DNA of 64,000 nt from Meconema thalassinum (Eukaryota; Arthropoda; Insecta; Orthoptera; Tettigoniidae), in the NCBI GenBank assembly GCA_946902985.2, contig OX336392.1, positions 464,282,693-464,346,692 of the forward strand, given 5' to 3'. The notes under the pieces are model-generated. The model saw nothing but the letters and a program-made list of their open reading frames with translations, made no database searches and was not told where the DNA came from. Every line of letters starts with the position of its first letter. The stretch's first letter is position 1. Both the position numbers and the translations under genes were made by a program. Below are positions 9,967 through 19,857 of the stretch, piece after piece.

Positions 9967-11439
9967 CCCCAGGGGCTCACATCTTGTGGGCGTGGGTTGG
10001 CGACCACGGGGCCCCAGCTGAGTCCAGCATTACTTCCACTTACTTGTGCCGGGCTCCTCTCTGTCTTCTTTCCTGTCGACCTCACTTGGTCAACTCTTGT
10101 TCTCTTCTGACCCCGACGGTATTAGGGTATCCGAGGCCTAGGGTGTCTTCCTTTCCCGCCTTAATTGGCCCTTGTCTCATCTTTTCTGATACCCTCCTTT
10201 TGCGAGGGGTCAGCCTTCTTTTTCTCTTCCTTTTACCTCCTGCCTTGTGCTCTAGGCCCTTAAGGAGGCAGGGTGTATGTAGCCCCACCACTTCTGGTGC
10301 ACCCTAGATAATGCTACACCCTCAGGGGCTCACGGCTGGTGATTTCGGGAGTTGGCGACCCCGAGGGATTCCTGAGCTGGGTCCGTTTTCCCCTTTTGTC
10401 CCTTACCTTTGGGGCGGACCCTCTCCTCTTTCACTTTCCTATATGCCTTTCATGGCTCTCCTTCCTTCCAAGTCCCTCAATCCGCCTTCTCCGAGGGTTG
10501 AGGGCATTTCTTTTCCTTCTGTCCTTTTATTTGCCTTATTCTCCTTTAGTTTTCCATTTCTTCTTCTAGTATGTAGGTTAGTCGTTAGTTTTAGTTTTAA
10601 GTTCGCTTTTCATTTTCATCTTCACACCCCCAGGGGCTCACTTCTAATGGGCGTGGGTTGGCGACCACGGGGCCCCAGCTGAGTCCGGCATTGCTTCCAC
10701 TTACTTGTGCCGGGCTCCTCTCTGTCTTCTTTCCTGTCGACCTCACTTGGTCAACTCTTGTTCTCTTCCGACCCCGACGGTATTAGGGTATCCGAGGCCT
10801 AGGGAGTCACTTCCTTTCCCGCCTTAATTGGCCCTTGTCTCATCTTTTCTGATTCCCTCCTTCTGCGAGGGGTCAGCCTTCTTTTTCTCTTCCTTTTACC
10901 TCCTGCCTTGTGCTCTAGGCCCTTAAGGAGGCAGGGTGTATGTAGCCCCACCACTTCTGGTGCACCCTCGATAATGCTACACCCTCAGGGGCTCACGGCT
11001 GGTGAGTTCGGGACTTGGCGACCCCGAGGGATTCCTGAGCTGGGTCCGTTTTCCCTTTTTGTCCCTTACCTTTGGGGCGGACCCTCTCCTCTTTCACTTT
11101 CCTATCTGCCTTTCATGGCTCTCCTTCCTTCCAAGTCCCTCAATCCGCCTTCTTCGAGGGTTGAGGGCATTTCTTTTCCTCCTGTCCTTTATTTGCCTTA
11201 TTCTCCTTTAGTTTTCCATTTCTTCTTCTAGTATGTAAGTTAGTTTTAGTTTTAAGTTCGCTTTTCATTTTCATCTTCACGATCACCCAAACCATCAGGG
11301 GCCGATAACCTAGATGTTAGGCCCCTTAAAACAACAATTATCATCATCATCATCATCTTCACGATCACCCAAACCATCAGGGGCCGATAACCTAGATGTT
11401 AGGCCCCTTAAAACAACAATTATCATCATCATCATCACC
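9967..11439 (+). mobile_element. SINE-like type A (outer copy of a nested pair)
   Basis: The 14 bp TSD GAGACTGAGGAGTC lies at 9953-9966 and 11440-11453. The copy has the full 5' end, but its last ~75 bases are displaced to 11363-11439 by a second copy that inserted just upstream of the tail. Both copies keep hairpin tails and ATC repeats. Confidence 0.92.
10626..11352 (+). mobile_element. SINE-like type A (inner copy)
   Basis: This copy inserted into the 3' part of the outer copy. The TSD TCATCTTCAC lies at 10616-10625 and 11353-11362. It is full length at about 727 bp, with the family 5' end CCCCAGGGGCTCAC and hairpin tail. Confidence 0.92.
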
Positions 11440-11453
11440 GAGACTGAGGAGTC

Positions 11454-12363
11454 TCAGTTTTTTCTAGTATTGGTCACAGCGAATGTGACATTGTTTAAGT
11501 GTATTCAAGGAAAATTCTGTACAGGGTGTTTAAGAAATAATGTGTTTGTTGTATAATTTTGGAAGAGAAGTGTGTAATGAAGGTCAAATGCCATGCACTT
11601 AGAGTATTCACGTTTATCAAAGAAATGTAAACCGAGCAAAGAATTTCAGGAATTTTTCGAGATTTAATGATCAAATGGGAGAAGACAAAGTAAGAACAGT
11701 GCTTAACTTCAATGTTTGTCACCTATGTTCTATTGATTCAGTCTAGTATTTATACTTTCAACCGATAGAGTTACGGTGTTTGTTACGGAAGTTGAGTGGT
11801 AAAGACTCATTTGTATTATATGTAATTTAATCACTTCAACACAATTAAGTGTATATTTGTGCGAACCACGAATTATTGTATATATGAATATAGTTAATAC
11901 TGAGTAAATTTTTATTTTACATATTTAGATGTGGAACTACGGTTCAAAGATGAAACGGAATGTATAATATAGGGTAATGTTTAAAATCACGCCGTTTCAT
12001 AATTTTTCTTGTCATATTAGTACCACGTTTTAGTTTATTTTGAGTTTATTTATTGCAGTGTCAGGTAGACACTATTGATAGGCAGGCAGGCAGTATAGGT
12101 CTGTATTTTTTCTTAGTACAATAAACGGCTGGCGCTCCTTAGCGAATCAGTCAATTTTTTATCTTAGCTGACATCGTTTTCATTTTGTCATCGCCGAAAA
12201 TAGTACTGCTAGGTAAGATACAGGCGCTAGACAGACCTTATCACCCCTCGAGATTGGAGTTTCTCGATTTGCTCAAATGTAAATGATAGTAGAAATTTGT
12301 ACCTACGCTGGTAGTACTATTTTCTTTCATAGATCTACCCTATGTGTTCCTGGAATTCCCAAT
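11454..12363. other. AT-rich non-coding stretch
   Basis: No gene is seen. A short (CAGG)n-like run occurs near 12078-12090. No TSD or inverted ends were found that would assign the stretch to an element. Confidence 0.4.
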
Positions 12364-12403
12364 TTACTTAGCAGACAATGGTAAGTTAGTGAGCTGGGTA
12401 GAT

Positions 12404-12597
12404 ACGTGTCTGCAATCCTTCACAGTGCAGCGGATATAGGTACTGATTGGTGAATTCGGGCGCAGTACTGACTTTTGAGATGCTGCTCGCAACGTTAAAG
12501 TCTTATTTAAAACTTGTTGCACGGCTTCGTTCAGGCACTGCTCCGTGTAATTCTTATAAAAGCGGGCGCCCAAAGCCCTTCTATAAGTTCGAACCAT
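12404..12597 (-). pseudogene. Pogo/Tigger-like transposase N-terminus (HTH_psq) remnant
   Basis: Reading from the Met at 12597 on the minus strand gives MVRTYRRALGARFYKNYTEQ, followed by CLNEAVQQVLNKTLTLRAASQ. This matches the usual start of pogo-class transposases and CENP-B-like proteins, where the helix-turn-helix begins with a basic MVR.Y.RK stretch. Similarity fades after about 50 residues, and the open frame ends at 12364. The downstream DDE domain is missing. The LINE at 12755 inserted just upstream. Confidence 0.6.
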
Positions 12598-12754
12598 TTT
12601 CAGCTGACTATAGCACGGCAAAATCACAAATGAATACACTAAAACACCGAAAACATAGGCAAAAAACGAAAATATAAACCTTGTGGCGACTTTGTGACAC
12701 TTTTGTGTCACAAAATCCCCACGATTATCACTGAAATTTTAAATAAGTGCAAAT

Positions 12755-15700
12755 GTTGTTTGAGTCTTCAGTCTTTTGACTGGTTTGATGCAGCTCTCCA
12801 TGCCTCCCTGTCCCGAGCTAATCGTTTCATCTCTACATAGCTACCACACCCTACATCCGAGGCAATCTGTTTAACATATTCTAACCTTGGTCTACCCCTA
12901 CAGTTCTTGTCCTCGACCCTTCCTTCCATAACTAAGCTTGCTATTCCTGGGTGTCTTAGTATGTGTCCTACCAACCTATCTCTTCTCTTCATTAGTAGTC
13001 GCCAGAAACATCTCTCCTCTCCCACTCGTCTTAATACCTCTTTGTTTGTAACCCTATCTACCCATCTGATCTTCATCATTCTCCTGTAGCACCACATTTC
13101 AAATGCTTCAATTCTCCTCTTTTCTGCTGCACCAATAGTCCAAGTTTCACTTCCATAGAGCGCCACGCTCCAGACAAAGGCTTTCAAAAATGACTTCCTT
13201 ATACCTAAATCTATATTCGATGTCAGCAGATTCCTTTTTTGTAGAAATGCCTTTCTTGCCTGAGCCAACCTACTTTTTATATCCTCTTTGCTTCGTCCAT
13301 CACTGGTTATTCTGCTTCCTAAGTAACAGAAATCTCCTACTTCCTTCAGCTTTTCACCTGCCAATTTGATCTCCATAGAGGTTTCAGATTTATTTCGGCT
13401 GCATTCCAGTATTTTTGTTTTACATTTATTAATTTTCATCATGAATTCTTTCCGTAAGACGGAGTCCATACCATTCAAAAACTCATTCAAATCCTCAGGC
13501 TTGTTGGCCAAGATGACGATGTCATCAGCAAATCTCAGAGTTGAAATTATTTCTCCTTGAATCTTCACTCCCACTTTAAATTTTTCTCTAATTTCCTTCA
13601 TTGCTTGTTCAATGTAAAGATTGAAAAGTATGGGTGATAAGTTGCAGCCTTGCCTTACACCTTTCTGAATACCAGCTTCTCTCTCATGTCCTTCAACTCG
13701 AATGACTGCAGTCTGGTTTCTGTATAGATTGTATATCACCCTCCTATCCCTGTACTTTATTCCAATCGATTTCAAAATGTCAAACAATTTAGTCCAATCA
13801 ACGTTATCAAAAGCCTTTTCTAAGTCTACAAAAGCCATGAACGTTCTCTTATCTTTCCTTATTCTACCTTCCAAAATCAGCCTAAGACTTAGTACAGCTT
13901 CCCTTGTTCCTACATTTCTCCTGAAACCAAACTGGTCTTCACCCAACTCCGTTTCTATCTGGCTCTCAATCCTCTTGTAAATTATTCTAGACAGGATCTT
14001 TGAAGCATGAGTAATCAAGCTGATTGTACGATAATCTTCACATCTGTCAGCTCCCACTTTCTTTGGTATAGGGATGATTACATTCTTCTTGAAATCAGGG
14101 GGTACCTCACCTGTCTCATAAATCCTACACACCAAGTGAAATAACCTGATCAGACCTTCCTCTCCTATGCAGCGTAGCAACTCAATCGGTATATCATCTA
14201 TGCCTGGTGCTTTGTTCCTGCTTAAGTCTTCCAAAGCTCTATCAAATTCTGATCTCAATATTAAATCTCCTTTCGCATCCTCATCAATTTCCTCCTCCCT
14301 TTCCATTACATGATTCTCAATCTCCTTTCCCTTATACAAACTCTCTATGTAAGCTTTCCATCTCTCAACCTTTTCTTCCCTATCTGTTAGAGGCTTTCCA
14401 TTTGTGTCCTTAATATTACAGCACTTAGTCTTCTTTTCCACAAAAATATTCTTAATCCTTCGATAAGCTGTGTCTACTTTTCCTAATTTCAGACAATTTT
14501 CTATACCAGCACATTTCTCTTTCAACCATTCTTCTTTCGCTTCCTTGCACTTCTTGTTAACCTCATTTCTCAGACGTCTGTATTCTGCTTTCCCCTTTTC
14601 ATCTCTTACATTCTTATGCTTCCGCCTTTCATCCATCAATTCGAGTATATCCTCAGTGATCCACGGTTTTCTACCTATTCTCTCCTTCCTACCAATGTTT
14701 TCTTCTGCGGATTTTGTTATTTCATTCCTCAAAAGTGCCCATTCGTCTGCAATTGAAGTTTGTTTAGGGTTTTTCATTAGTCCTTCCTTTATACTCTTCT
14801 TGAATCTTTCGTTTACATCCTTCTCTTTCAGTCTGTCTATTGCCCACCTTTTTGGCTTTTGACTTTTCTTCAGTTTCTTCAACTTTAATCTGCATTTCAT
14901 TACAACCAGATTGTGGTCAGAGTTTATGTCAGCACCAGGATATGTTTTACAATCCAAAATCTGGTTTCGAAACCTCTGCTTGACCATAATGAAGTCGATT
15001 TGGTAACGCCCTGTATCTCCTGGTCTCATCCATGTGTATATTCTTCTATTGTGGTTATTGAATAAGGTGTTAGCTATGACTAACTCATGCTCAGTGCAGA
15101 ATTCTACCAGCCTGCTTCCTCGATCATTCCTTTCACCTAATCCGAAATCTCCTACTATCTTCCCTTCTCTCCCTTTTCCTACCACAGCATTCCAATCTCC
15201 CATTACTATAACATTTTCATCACCCTTGATATACCTCAGAATTTCGTCTATTTCTTCGTAGACCTTTTCAACATCCTCATCATCAGCTTGACTGGTAGGC
15301 ATATAGACTTGTATCACTGTGGTGCAGGTAGGTTTAGTATTTATTTTTGCTACAATAATCCGTTCACTATATTGCTCATAATATTCCACCCGCTGTCCAA
15401 GTTTCCTACTCAATATGAGGCCAACCCCTGCTTGGCCATTGTTTGATTTAGTGCTAATGACCCTATAGTCTCCTGACCAAAAGTCCTGTTCTTCCTGCCA
15501 GCGCATTTCACTAATCCCAACCAAATCCAACCTCAACCTATCCATTTCCCTTTCTAAGTTTTCTAACCTTCCATTTCCTAGCAGACTTCTAACATTCCAC
15601 GCTCCGATCAGTAGAATGTCAGAATTCCTCTTTGTCACTTCTGTGATGTTAACCCCCTCTCGAGTAGTCCCCACCCGGAGATCCGAACGGGGGACTAGTT

Positions 15701-15763
15701 TACCTCCGGATTGAAATTTTACAAGGGAGGAGGCCATCATCACATGTATTTATGCATAGAGAG
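12755..15763 (-). mobile_element. Full-length RTE-like LINE with 8 bp TSD
   Basis: The TSD GTGCAAAT lies at 12747-12754 and 15764-15771 and bounds the element exactly. Its 3' end, in sense, reads GACTGAAGACTCAAACAAC. There is one long ORF, about 20 bases of 5' leader and almost no 3' UTR, giving a total of about 3.0 kb. This compact single-ORF form fits the RTE group. The intact frame and clean TSD point to recent insertion. Confidence 0.9.
12768..15743 (-). CDS. LINE endonuclease/reverse transcriptase, intact ORF
   Basis: The protein has 991 residues and no stop. An AP-type endonuclease occupies about residues 42-285, with GAWNVRSL (47-54), ISEMRWQ (77-83), VYMPTS (146-151), GDWNAVVG (182-189), YQIDFIMV (247-254) and INSDHNLVVMK (273-283). 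The reverse transcriptase occupies about 500-800, with FGFRRNVGT, motif A FVDLEKAFDNVDW around Asp640, GVRQGCNLSPILF and motif C FADD at 738-741. The C-terminal domain contains GRPRLEYVKQI, as in many RTE-type proteins. All catalytic residues I can place are present. It would nick target DNA and copy its own RNA by target-primed reverse transcription. The Met at 15743 lies just inside the TSD, so it is the natural start; the next Met residues follow immediately. Confidence 0.92.
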   Translation of the reverse strand: MMMASSLVKFQSGGKLVPRSDLRVGTTREGVNITEVTKRNSDILLIGAWNVRSLLGNGRLENLEREMDRLRLDLVGISEMRWQEEQDFWSGDYRVISTKSNNGQAGVGLILSRKLGQRVEYYEQYSERIIVAKINTKPTCTTVIQVYMPTSQADDEDVEKVYEEIDEILRYIKGDENVIVMGDWNAVVGKGREGKIVGDFGLGERNDRGSRLVEFCTEHELVIANTLFNNHNRRIYTWMRPGDTGRYQIDFIMVKQRFRNQILDCKTYPGADINSDHNLVVMKCRLKLKKLKKSQKPKRWAIDRLKEKDVNERFKKSIKEGLMKNPKQTSIADEWALLRNEITKSAEENIGRKERIGRKPWITEDILELMDERRKHKNVRDEKGKAEYRRLRNEVNKKCKEAKEEWLKEKCAGIENCLKLGKVDTAYRRIKNIFVEKKTKCCNIKDTNGKPLTDREEKVERWKAYIESLYKGKEIENHVMEREEEIDEDAKGDLILRSEFDRALEDLSRNKAPGIDDIPIELLRCIGEEGLIRLFHLVCRIYETGEVPPDFKKNVIIPIPKKVGADRCEDYRTISLITHASKILSRIIYKRIESQIETELGEDQFGFRRNVGTREAVLSLRLILEGRIRKDKRTFMAFVDLEKAFDNVDWTKLFDILKSIGIKYRDRRVIYNLYRNQTAVIRVEGHEREAGIQKGVRQGCNLSPILFNLYIEQAMKEIREKFKVGVKIQGEIISTLRFADDIVILANKPEDLNEFLNGMDSVLRKEFMMKINKCKTKILECSRNKSETSMEIKLAGEKLKEVGDFCYLGSRITSDGRSKEDIKSRLAQARKAFLQKRNLLTSNIDLGIRKSFLKAFVWSVALYGSETWTIGAAEKRRIEAFEMWCYRRMMKIRWVDRVTNKEVLRRVGEERCFWRLLMKRRDRLVGHILRHPGIASLVMEGRVEDKNCRGRPRLEYVKQIASDVGCGSYVEMKRLARDREAWRAASNQSKD

Positions 15764-15771
15764 GTGCAAAT

Positions 15772-16153
15772 AACTTCCACAAAACACATCGTACGAAATC
15801 GGTATTGCATTAACTTGTACACTAAATATAAGTATTTAATATTAATTACCTGTCAAGCTCCAACTATGCATACAACGGCGTCCACAATCGAAATTTTCCG
15901 GAAAACTTATTAATAAACTTATTAATAATGAAATTGCCGCATGCAACAAAACAAGTCACTACCGGTCAGCGCAGCGAAAGCTTTTCTCTGTAGCCGCTAC
16001 TGGACGCTCAACACTCCACTTCACCATGCCGGCCGCTGCACGTGTCTATCTCCCTTGGTTACGGCGCCAATTTCAAAAACAAAATTTCAAGTCACTTGTC
16101 ACAATGACACCGGTTTACGGTATTACATAAGTTACGGTATCTCCTTATTGTTT
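15772..16153. other. Short non-coding stretch between LINE and transposase remnant
   Basis: The sequence is AT-rich up to about 15940 and then of mixed composition. An open frame at 15941-16195 has no recognisable domain. Confidence 0.35.
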
Positions 16154-16305
16154 TCAATCTTCGTCTACATCATTTCCTTCTTGTTCCCGGAGTGATCTAT
16201 AGAACCGATGGTGTGGTGTAATATATTTCATCAGATCCAGTAAATCTTTTAATTTCTCTGTTGATATTTCCCTGCCTATGGGGTAGAGGACCTCCAGAGA
16301 ACTTG

Positions 16306-17759
16306 ATTTGTGGGTTGGCGACCACGGGGCCCCAGCTGAGTCCGGCATTGCTTCCACTTACTTGTGCCGGGCTCCTCTCTTTCTTCTTTCCTGTCGACCT
16401 TCCTTGGTCAACACTTGTTCTCTTCCGACCCCGACGGTATTAGGTTATCCGAGGCCTAGGGAGTCTTTCACTTTCCCGCCTTAATTGGCCCTTGTCTCAT
16501 CTTTCCTGATACCCTCCGTCTGTGAGGGGTCAGCCTTCTTTTTCTTTTCCTTTCACCTCCTGCCTTGTGCTCAAGGCCCTTAAGGAGGCAGGGTGTATGT
16601 AGCCCCACCAATTCTGGTGCACCCTAGATAATGCTACACCCTCAGGGGCTCACGGCTGGTGAGTTCGGGAGTTGGCGACCCCGAGGGATTCCTGGGCTGG
16701 GTCCGTTTTCCCCCTTTTGTCCCTTACCTTTGGGGCGGACCTTCTCCTCCCTCCCCTCTCCTCTCCTCTTTTCCTTCTATTTCCTTTTCTCTTTAAGATT
16801 CCCGCACTGTTTTTGTTACTTGAATCACCGTGTATCTAAATTCCCTTTTGGCGATTTTTAAGGCATTTTTGATCTATGTTGCATTTTGTAAGTTTTTTCC
16901 GATCTAAATTACATCTCGCGATTGTTTTCGACCTCAATTGCATTTTGTAAAGATTGACAATCTAAATTGCTTTTTAGTAAGTCTTTCAATGCAGGTTGCC
17001 GGGCCTTTTAGTGAGTATTTGAATTTCAATTGCATTTTGTAAGTATTTTCAACCAAAACCGCATTTCGCACGAATTTTGAATCTAAATTGCATTTTGTTT
17101 GGTGGGCATTTTGCACATATTTTGATTCTCAATTGCATTTTGTGGGTATTTTGAATCTAAATTACATGTTGTCAAGTATTTTCAATCTAAATTGCTTTTT
17201 GTAAGTATTGTCAATCCACATGAGTCGTTTGAATCTACCGTACATTTTGTAAGCATTTTCAATTTCAATTGCATTTTGTAAGTATTTTGAATTTCAATTG
17301 CACTTTGTGACTAATTTGGATTGGAACTGGGATATTTCAATCTGAATTGCATTGTGTATTTTCAATTTCAATTGCATTTTGTAAGTATTTTGAACCTCAA
17401 TTGCATTCTGTACGTATTTTCTATCTCATTTGCATTTTGTAGGTATTTTGAATTTCAGTTGCATTTTGTAAGTATTTCGACGCTACTTTGCATTTTGTAC
17501 GTATTTTGAATCTAGCCTACGTTTTGTGGGTCGTTCTCAATCAATTCTTTTTGTGCAACTTCTCGTTCTAAATTCCCTTTTGTAAGACCATATTGTGAGT
17601 TGTTTCCATGTGAGTTCCTTTTTGTACGTATTTTCCGTCTTAGATAATTTTGTTTTGGTTTCCATTTCATTATCATTTTCGCTATCACCCAGATCATTAG
17701 GGGCCGATAACCTCGATGTTTGGCCCCTTAAAACAACAATTATCATCATCATCATCATC
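16306..17759 (+). mobile_element. SINE-like type B
   Basis: The TSD AGAACTTG lies at 16298-16305 and 17760-17767. The extreme 5' end (about 15-20 bp) is missing. It has a shared 5' part, a CT-rich run near 16745, the internal AT-rich array (about 16860-17640), and the hairpin tail with (ATC)n. Confidence 0.9.
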
Positions 17760-18038
17760 AGAACTTGGTAACTGACGGGTGGGTCGACCTCGAACGGATT
17801 TCTTTGCGAGATCAACAGTATTGAATATTCCATCTTCATGGCTGGTGTAGTTATAAAACAAGATCTTTGGGTACTCTCTCTGGATCTTAAGCCATCGCTT
17901 CTTCAACCATTCCACTTTTTCCTTCTGCGTAATTACTTTCCTGTTAGTTAAACCTTGTTCCGAAGCCTTTGTGCTGAAGAACAGATGACTAGTCATTTTA
18001 TGGACAACAAATCTTGGTCTTTGCTTCTTAGCCTTCTC

Positions 18039-19513
18039 CCCCCAGGGGCTCACATCTAGTGGGTTGTGGGTTGGCGACCACGGGGCCCCAGCTGAGTCCG
18101 GCATTGCTTCCACTTACTTGTGCCGGGCTCCTCTCTTTCTTCTTTCCAGTCGACCTTCCTTGGTCAACTCTTGTTCTCTTCCGACCCCGACGGTATTAGG
18201 TTATCCGAGACCTAGGGAGTCTTTCACTTTCCCGCCTTCATTGGCCCTTGTCTCATCTTTCCTGATACCCTCCTTCTGTGAGGGGTCAGCCTTCTTGTTC
18301 TTTTCCTTTTACCTCCTGCCTTGTGCTCAAGGCCCTTAAGGAGGCAGGGTGTATGTAGCCCCACCACTTCTGGTGCACCGTCGATAATGCTACACCCTCA
18401 GGGGCTCACGGCTGGTGAGTTCGGGCGTTGGCGACCCCGAGGGATTCCTGAGCTGGGTCCGTTTTCCCCTTTTTGTCCCTTCCCTTTGGGGCGGACCTTC
18501 TCCTCTCTCCCCTCTCCTCTCCTCTTTTCCTTCTGTTTCCTTTTCTCTTTAAGATTCCCGCACTGTTTTTGTTACTCGAATCACCGTGTATCTAAATTCC
18601 CTTTTAGCGATTTTTTTAGGCATTTTTTGATCTATGTTGCATTTTGTAAGTTGTTTCGATCTAAATTACATCTCGCGATTGTTTTCAACCTCAATTGCAT
18701 TTTGTAAAGATTGACAATCTAAATTGCTTTTTAGTAAGTCTTTCAATGCAGGTTGCCGGGCCTTTTAGTGAGTATTTTGAATTTCAATTGCATTTTGTAA
18801 GTATTTTCAACCAAAACCGCATTTCGCACGAATTTTGAATCTAAATTGCATTTTGTTTGGTGGGCATTTTGCACATATTTTGATTCTCAATTGCATTTTG
18901 TGGGTATTTTGAATCTAAATTACATTTGTCAAGTATTTTCAATCTAAATTGCTTTTTGTAAGTATTGTCAATCCACATGAGTCGTTTGAATCTACCGTAC
19001 ATTTTGTAAGCATTTTCAATTTCAATTGCATTTTGTAAGTATTTTGAATTTCAATTGCACTTTGTGAATAATTTGGATTGGAACTGGGATATTTCAATCT
19101 GAATTGCATTGTGTATTTTCAATTTCCATTGCATTTTGTAAGTATTTTGAACCTCAATTGCATTTTGTACGTAATTTCGATCTCATTTGCATTTTGTAAA
19201 TATTTTGAATTTCAGTTGCATTTTGTAAGTATTTCGGCGCTACTTTGCATTTTGTACGTATTTTGAATCTAGCCTACGTTTTGTGGGTCTTTTTCAATCT
19301 ATTCTTTTTTGCAACTTTTCGTTCTAAATTCCCTTTTGTAGGACCATATTGTGAGTTGTTTCTATGTGAGTTCCTTTTTGTACGTATTTTCCGTCTTCGA
19401 TAATTTTGTTCTGGTTTCCATTTCATTATCATTTTCGCTATCACCCAGATCATTAGGGGCCGATAACCTCGATGTTAGGCCCCTTAAAACAACAATTATC
19501 ATCATCATCATCA
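18039..19513 (+). mobile_element. SINE-like type B, full length
   Basis: The 13 bp TSD TCTTAGCCTTCTC lies at 18026-18038 and 19514-19526. The copy is 1475 bp with the complete family 5' end. Its internal array (about 18600-19400) matches that of the neighbouring copy unit by unit, including the odd units GAGTCGTTTGAATCTACCG and CGGGCCTTTTAGTGAG. Confidence 0.93.
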
Positions 19514-19857
19514 TCTTAGCCTTCTCTATTACAGTACACCAATCTTCTGGATGAAAAATGTGAGGATGGTATTTCTTTTCTATTTCTATAATTCCAAAGT
19601 TTTGATCACAAGTGGAAAAACTATGACCAGGTACAAAGAACTTCTGATGTATCAATTCAATGTTTTCTGAATTTTGAATGATATACCTTTATAACAAAGG
19701 AGAAACTGTTCCGCATAGTCAATACATTTATTTAAAACACGTTATAAACTTGTTATTATATATTTATATTTATTATCTCATAAGGGGCACCTGAGCCAAG
19801 GCTCGTGATAGTGCAGTACATCAAGGTAACAATGGTATTTTAGTAATTACATGTAAG

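Larger units (their letters stand above)
16154..19690 (-). pseudogene. Transposase-like gene (DSCxGQN family), C-terminal part, split by two SINE-like type B copies
   Basis: Three coding pieces on the minus strand (about 19690-19527, 18038-17768 and 16305-16154) read in order as one protein. They carry VPGHSFSTCDQNFGIIE, HIFHPEDWCTVIEKAK, then FVVHKMTSHLFFSTKA, VEWLKKRWLKIQREYP and VDLAKKSVRGRP, then LYPIGREISTEKLKDL and LMKYITPHHRFYRSL up to the stop at 16154. This order is familiar from a large group of insect repeat-borne proteins with a .PGHSF..CD.DFG.IE motif, thought to be transposase-derived; no database check was possible. The N-terminal part appears to lie at 27058-27680, beyond a CR1-like LINE. 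The two insertions have exact TSDs. Confidence 0.7.

Noticed and set aside
9786..10085. Recurring ORFs with MRSTGKKTERSPAQVSGSNA, and the opposite-strand ORFs with CRAPLCLLSCRPHLVNSCSL, seen in many places
   Set aside because: They occur because the same SINE-like DNA is present many times. Frames break at indels between copies, extend into unrelated flanks, and appear on both strands, so there is no sign of protein selection.
16860..17640. AT-rich short repeats as a possible CRISPR-like array
   Set aside because: Units are contiguous and diverged without unique spacers, the genome is eukaryotic, and the array lies inside a retroposon with TSDs.
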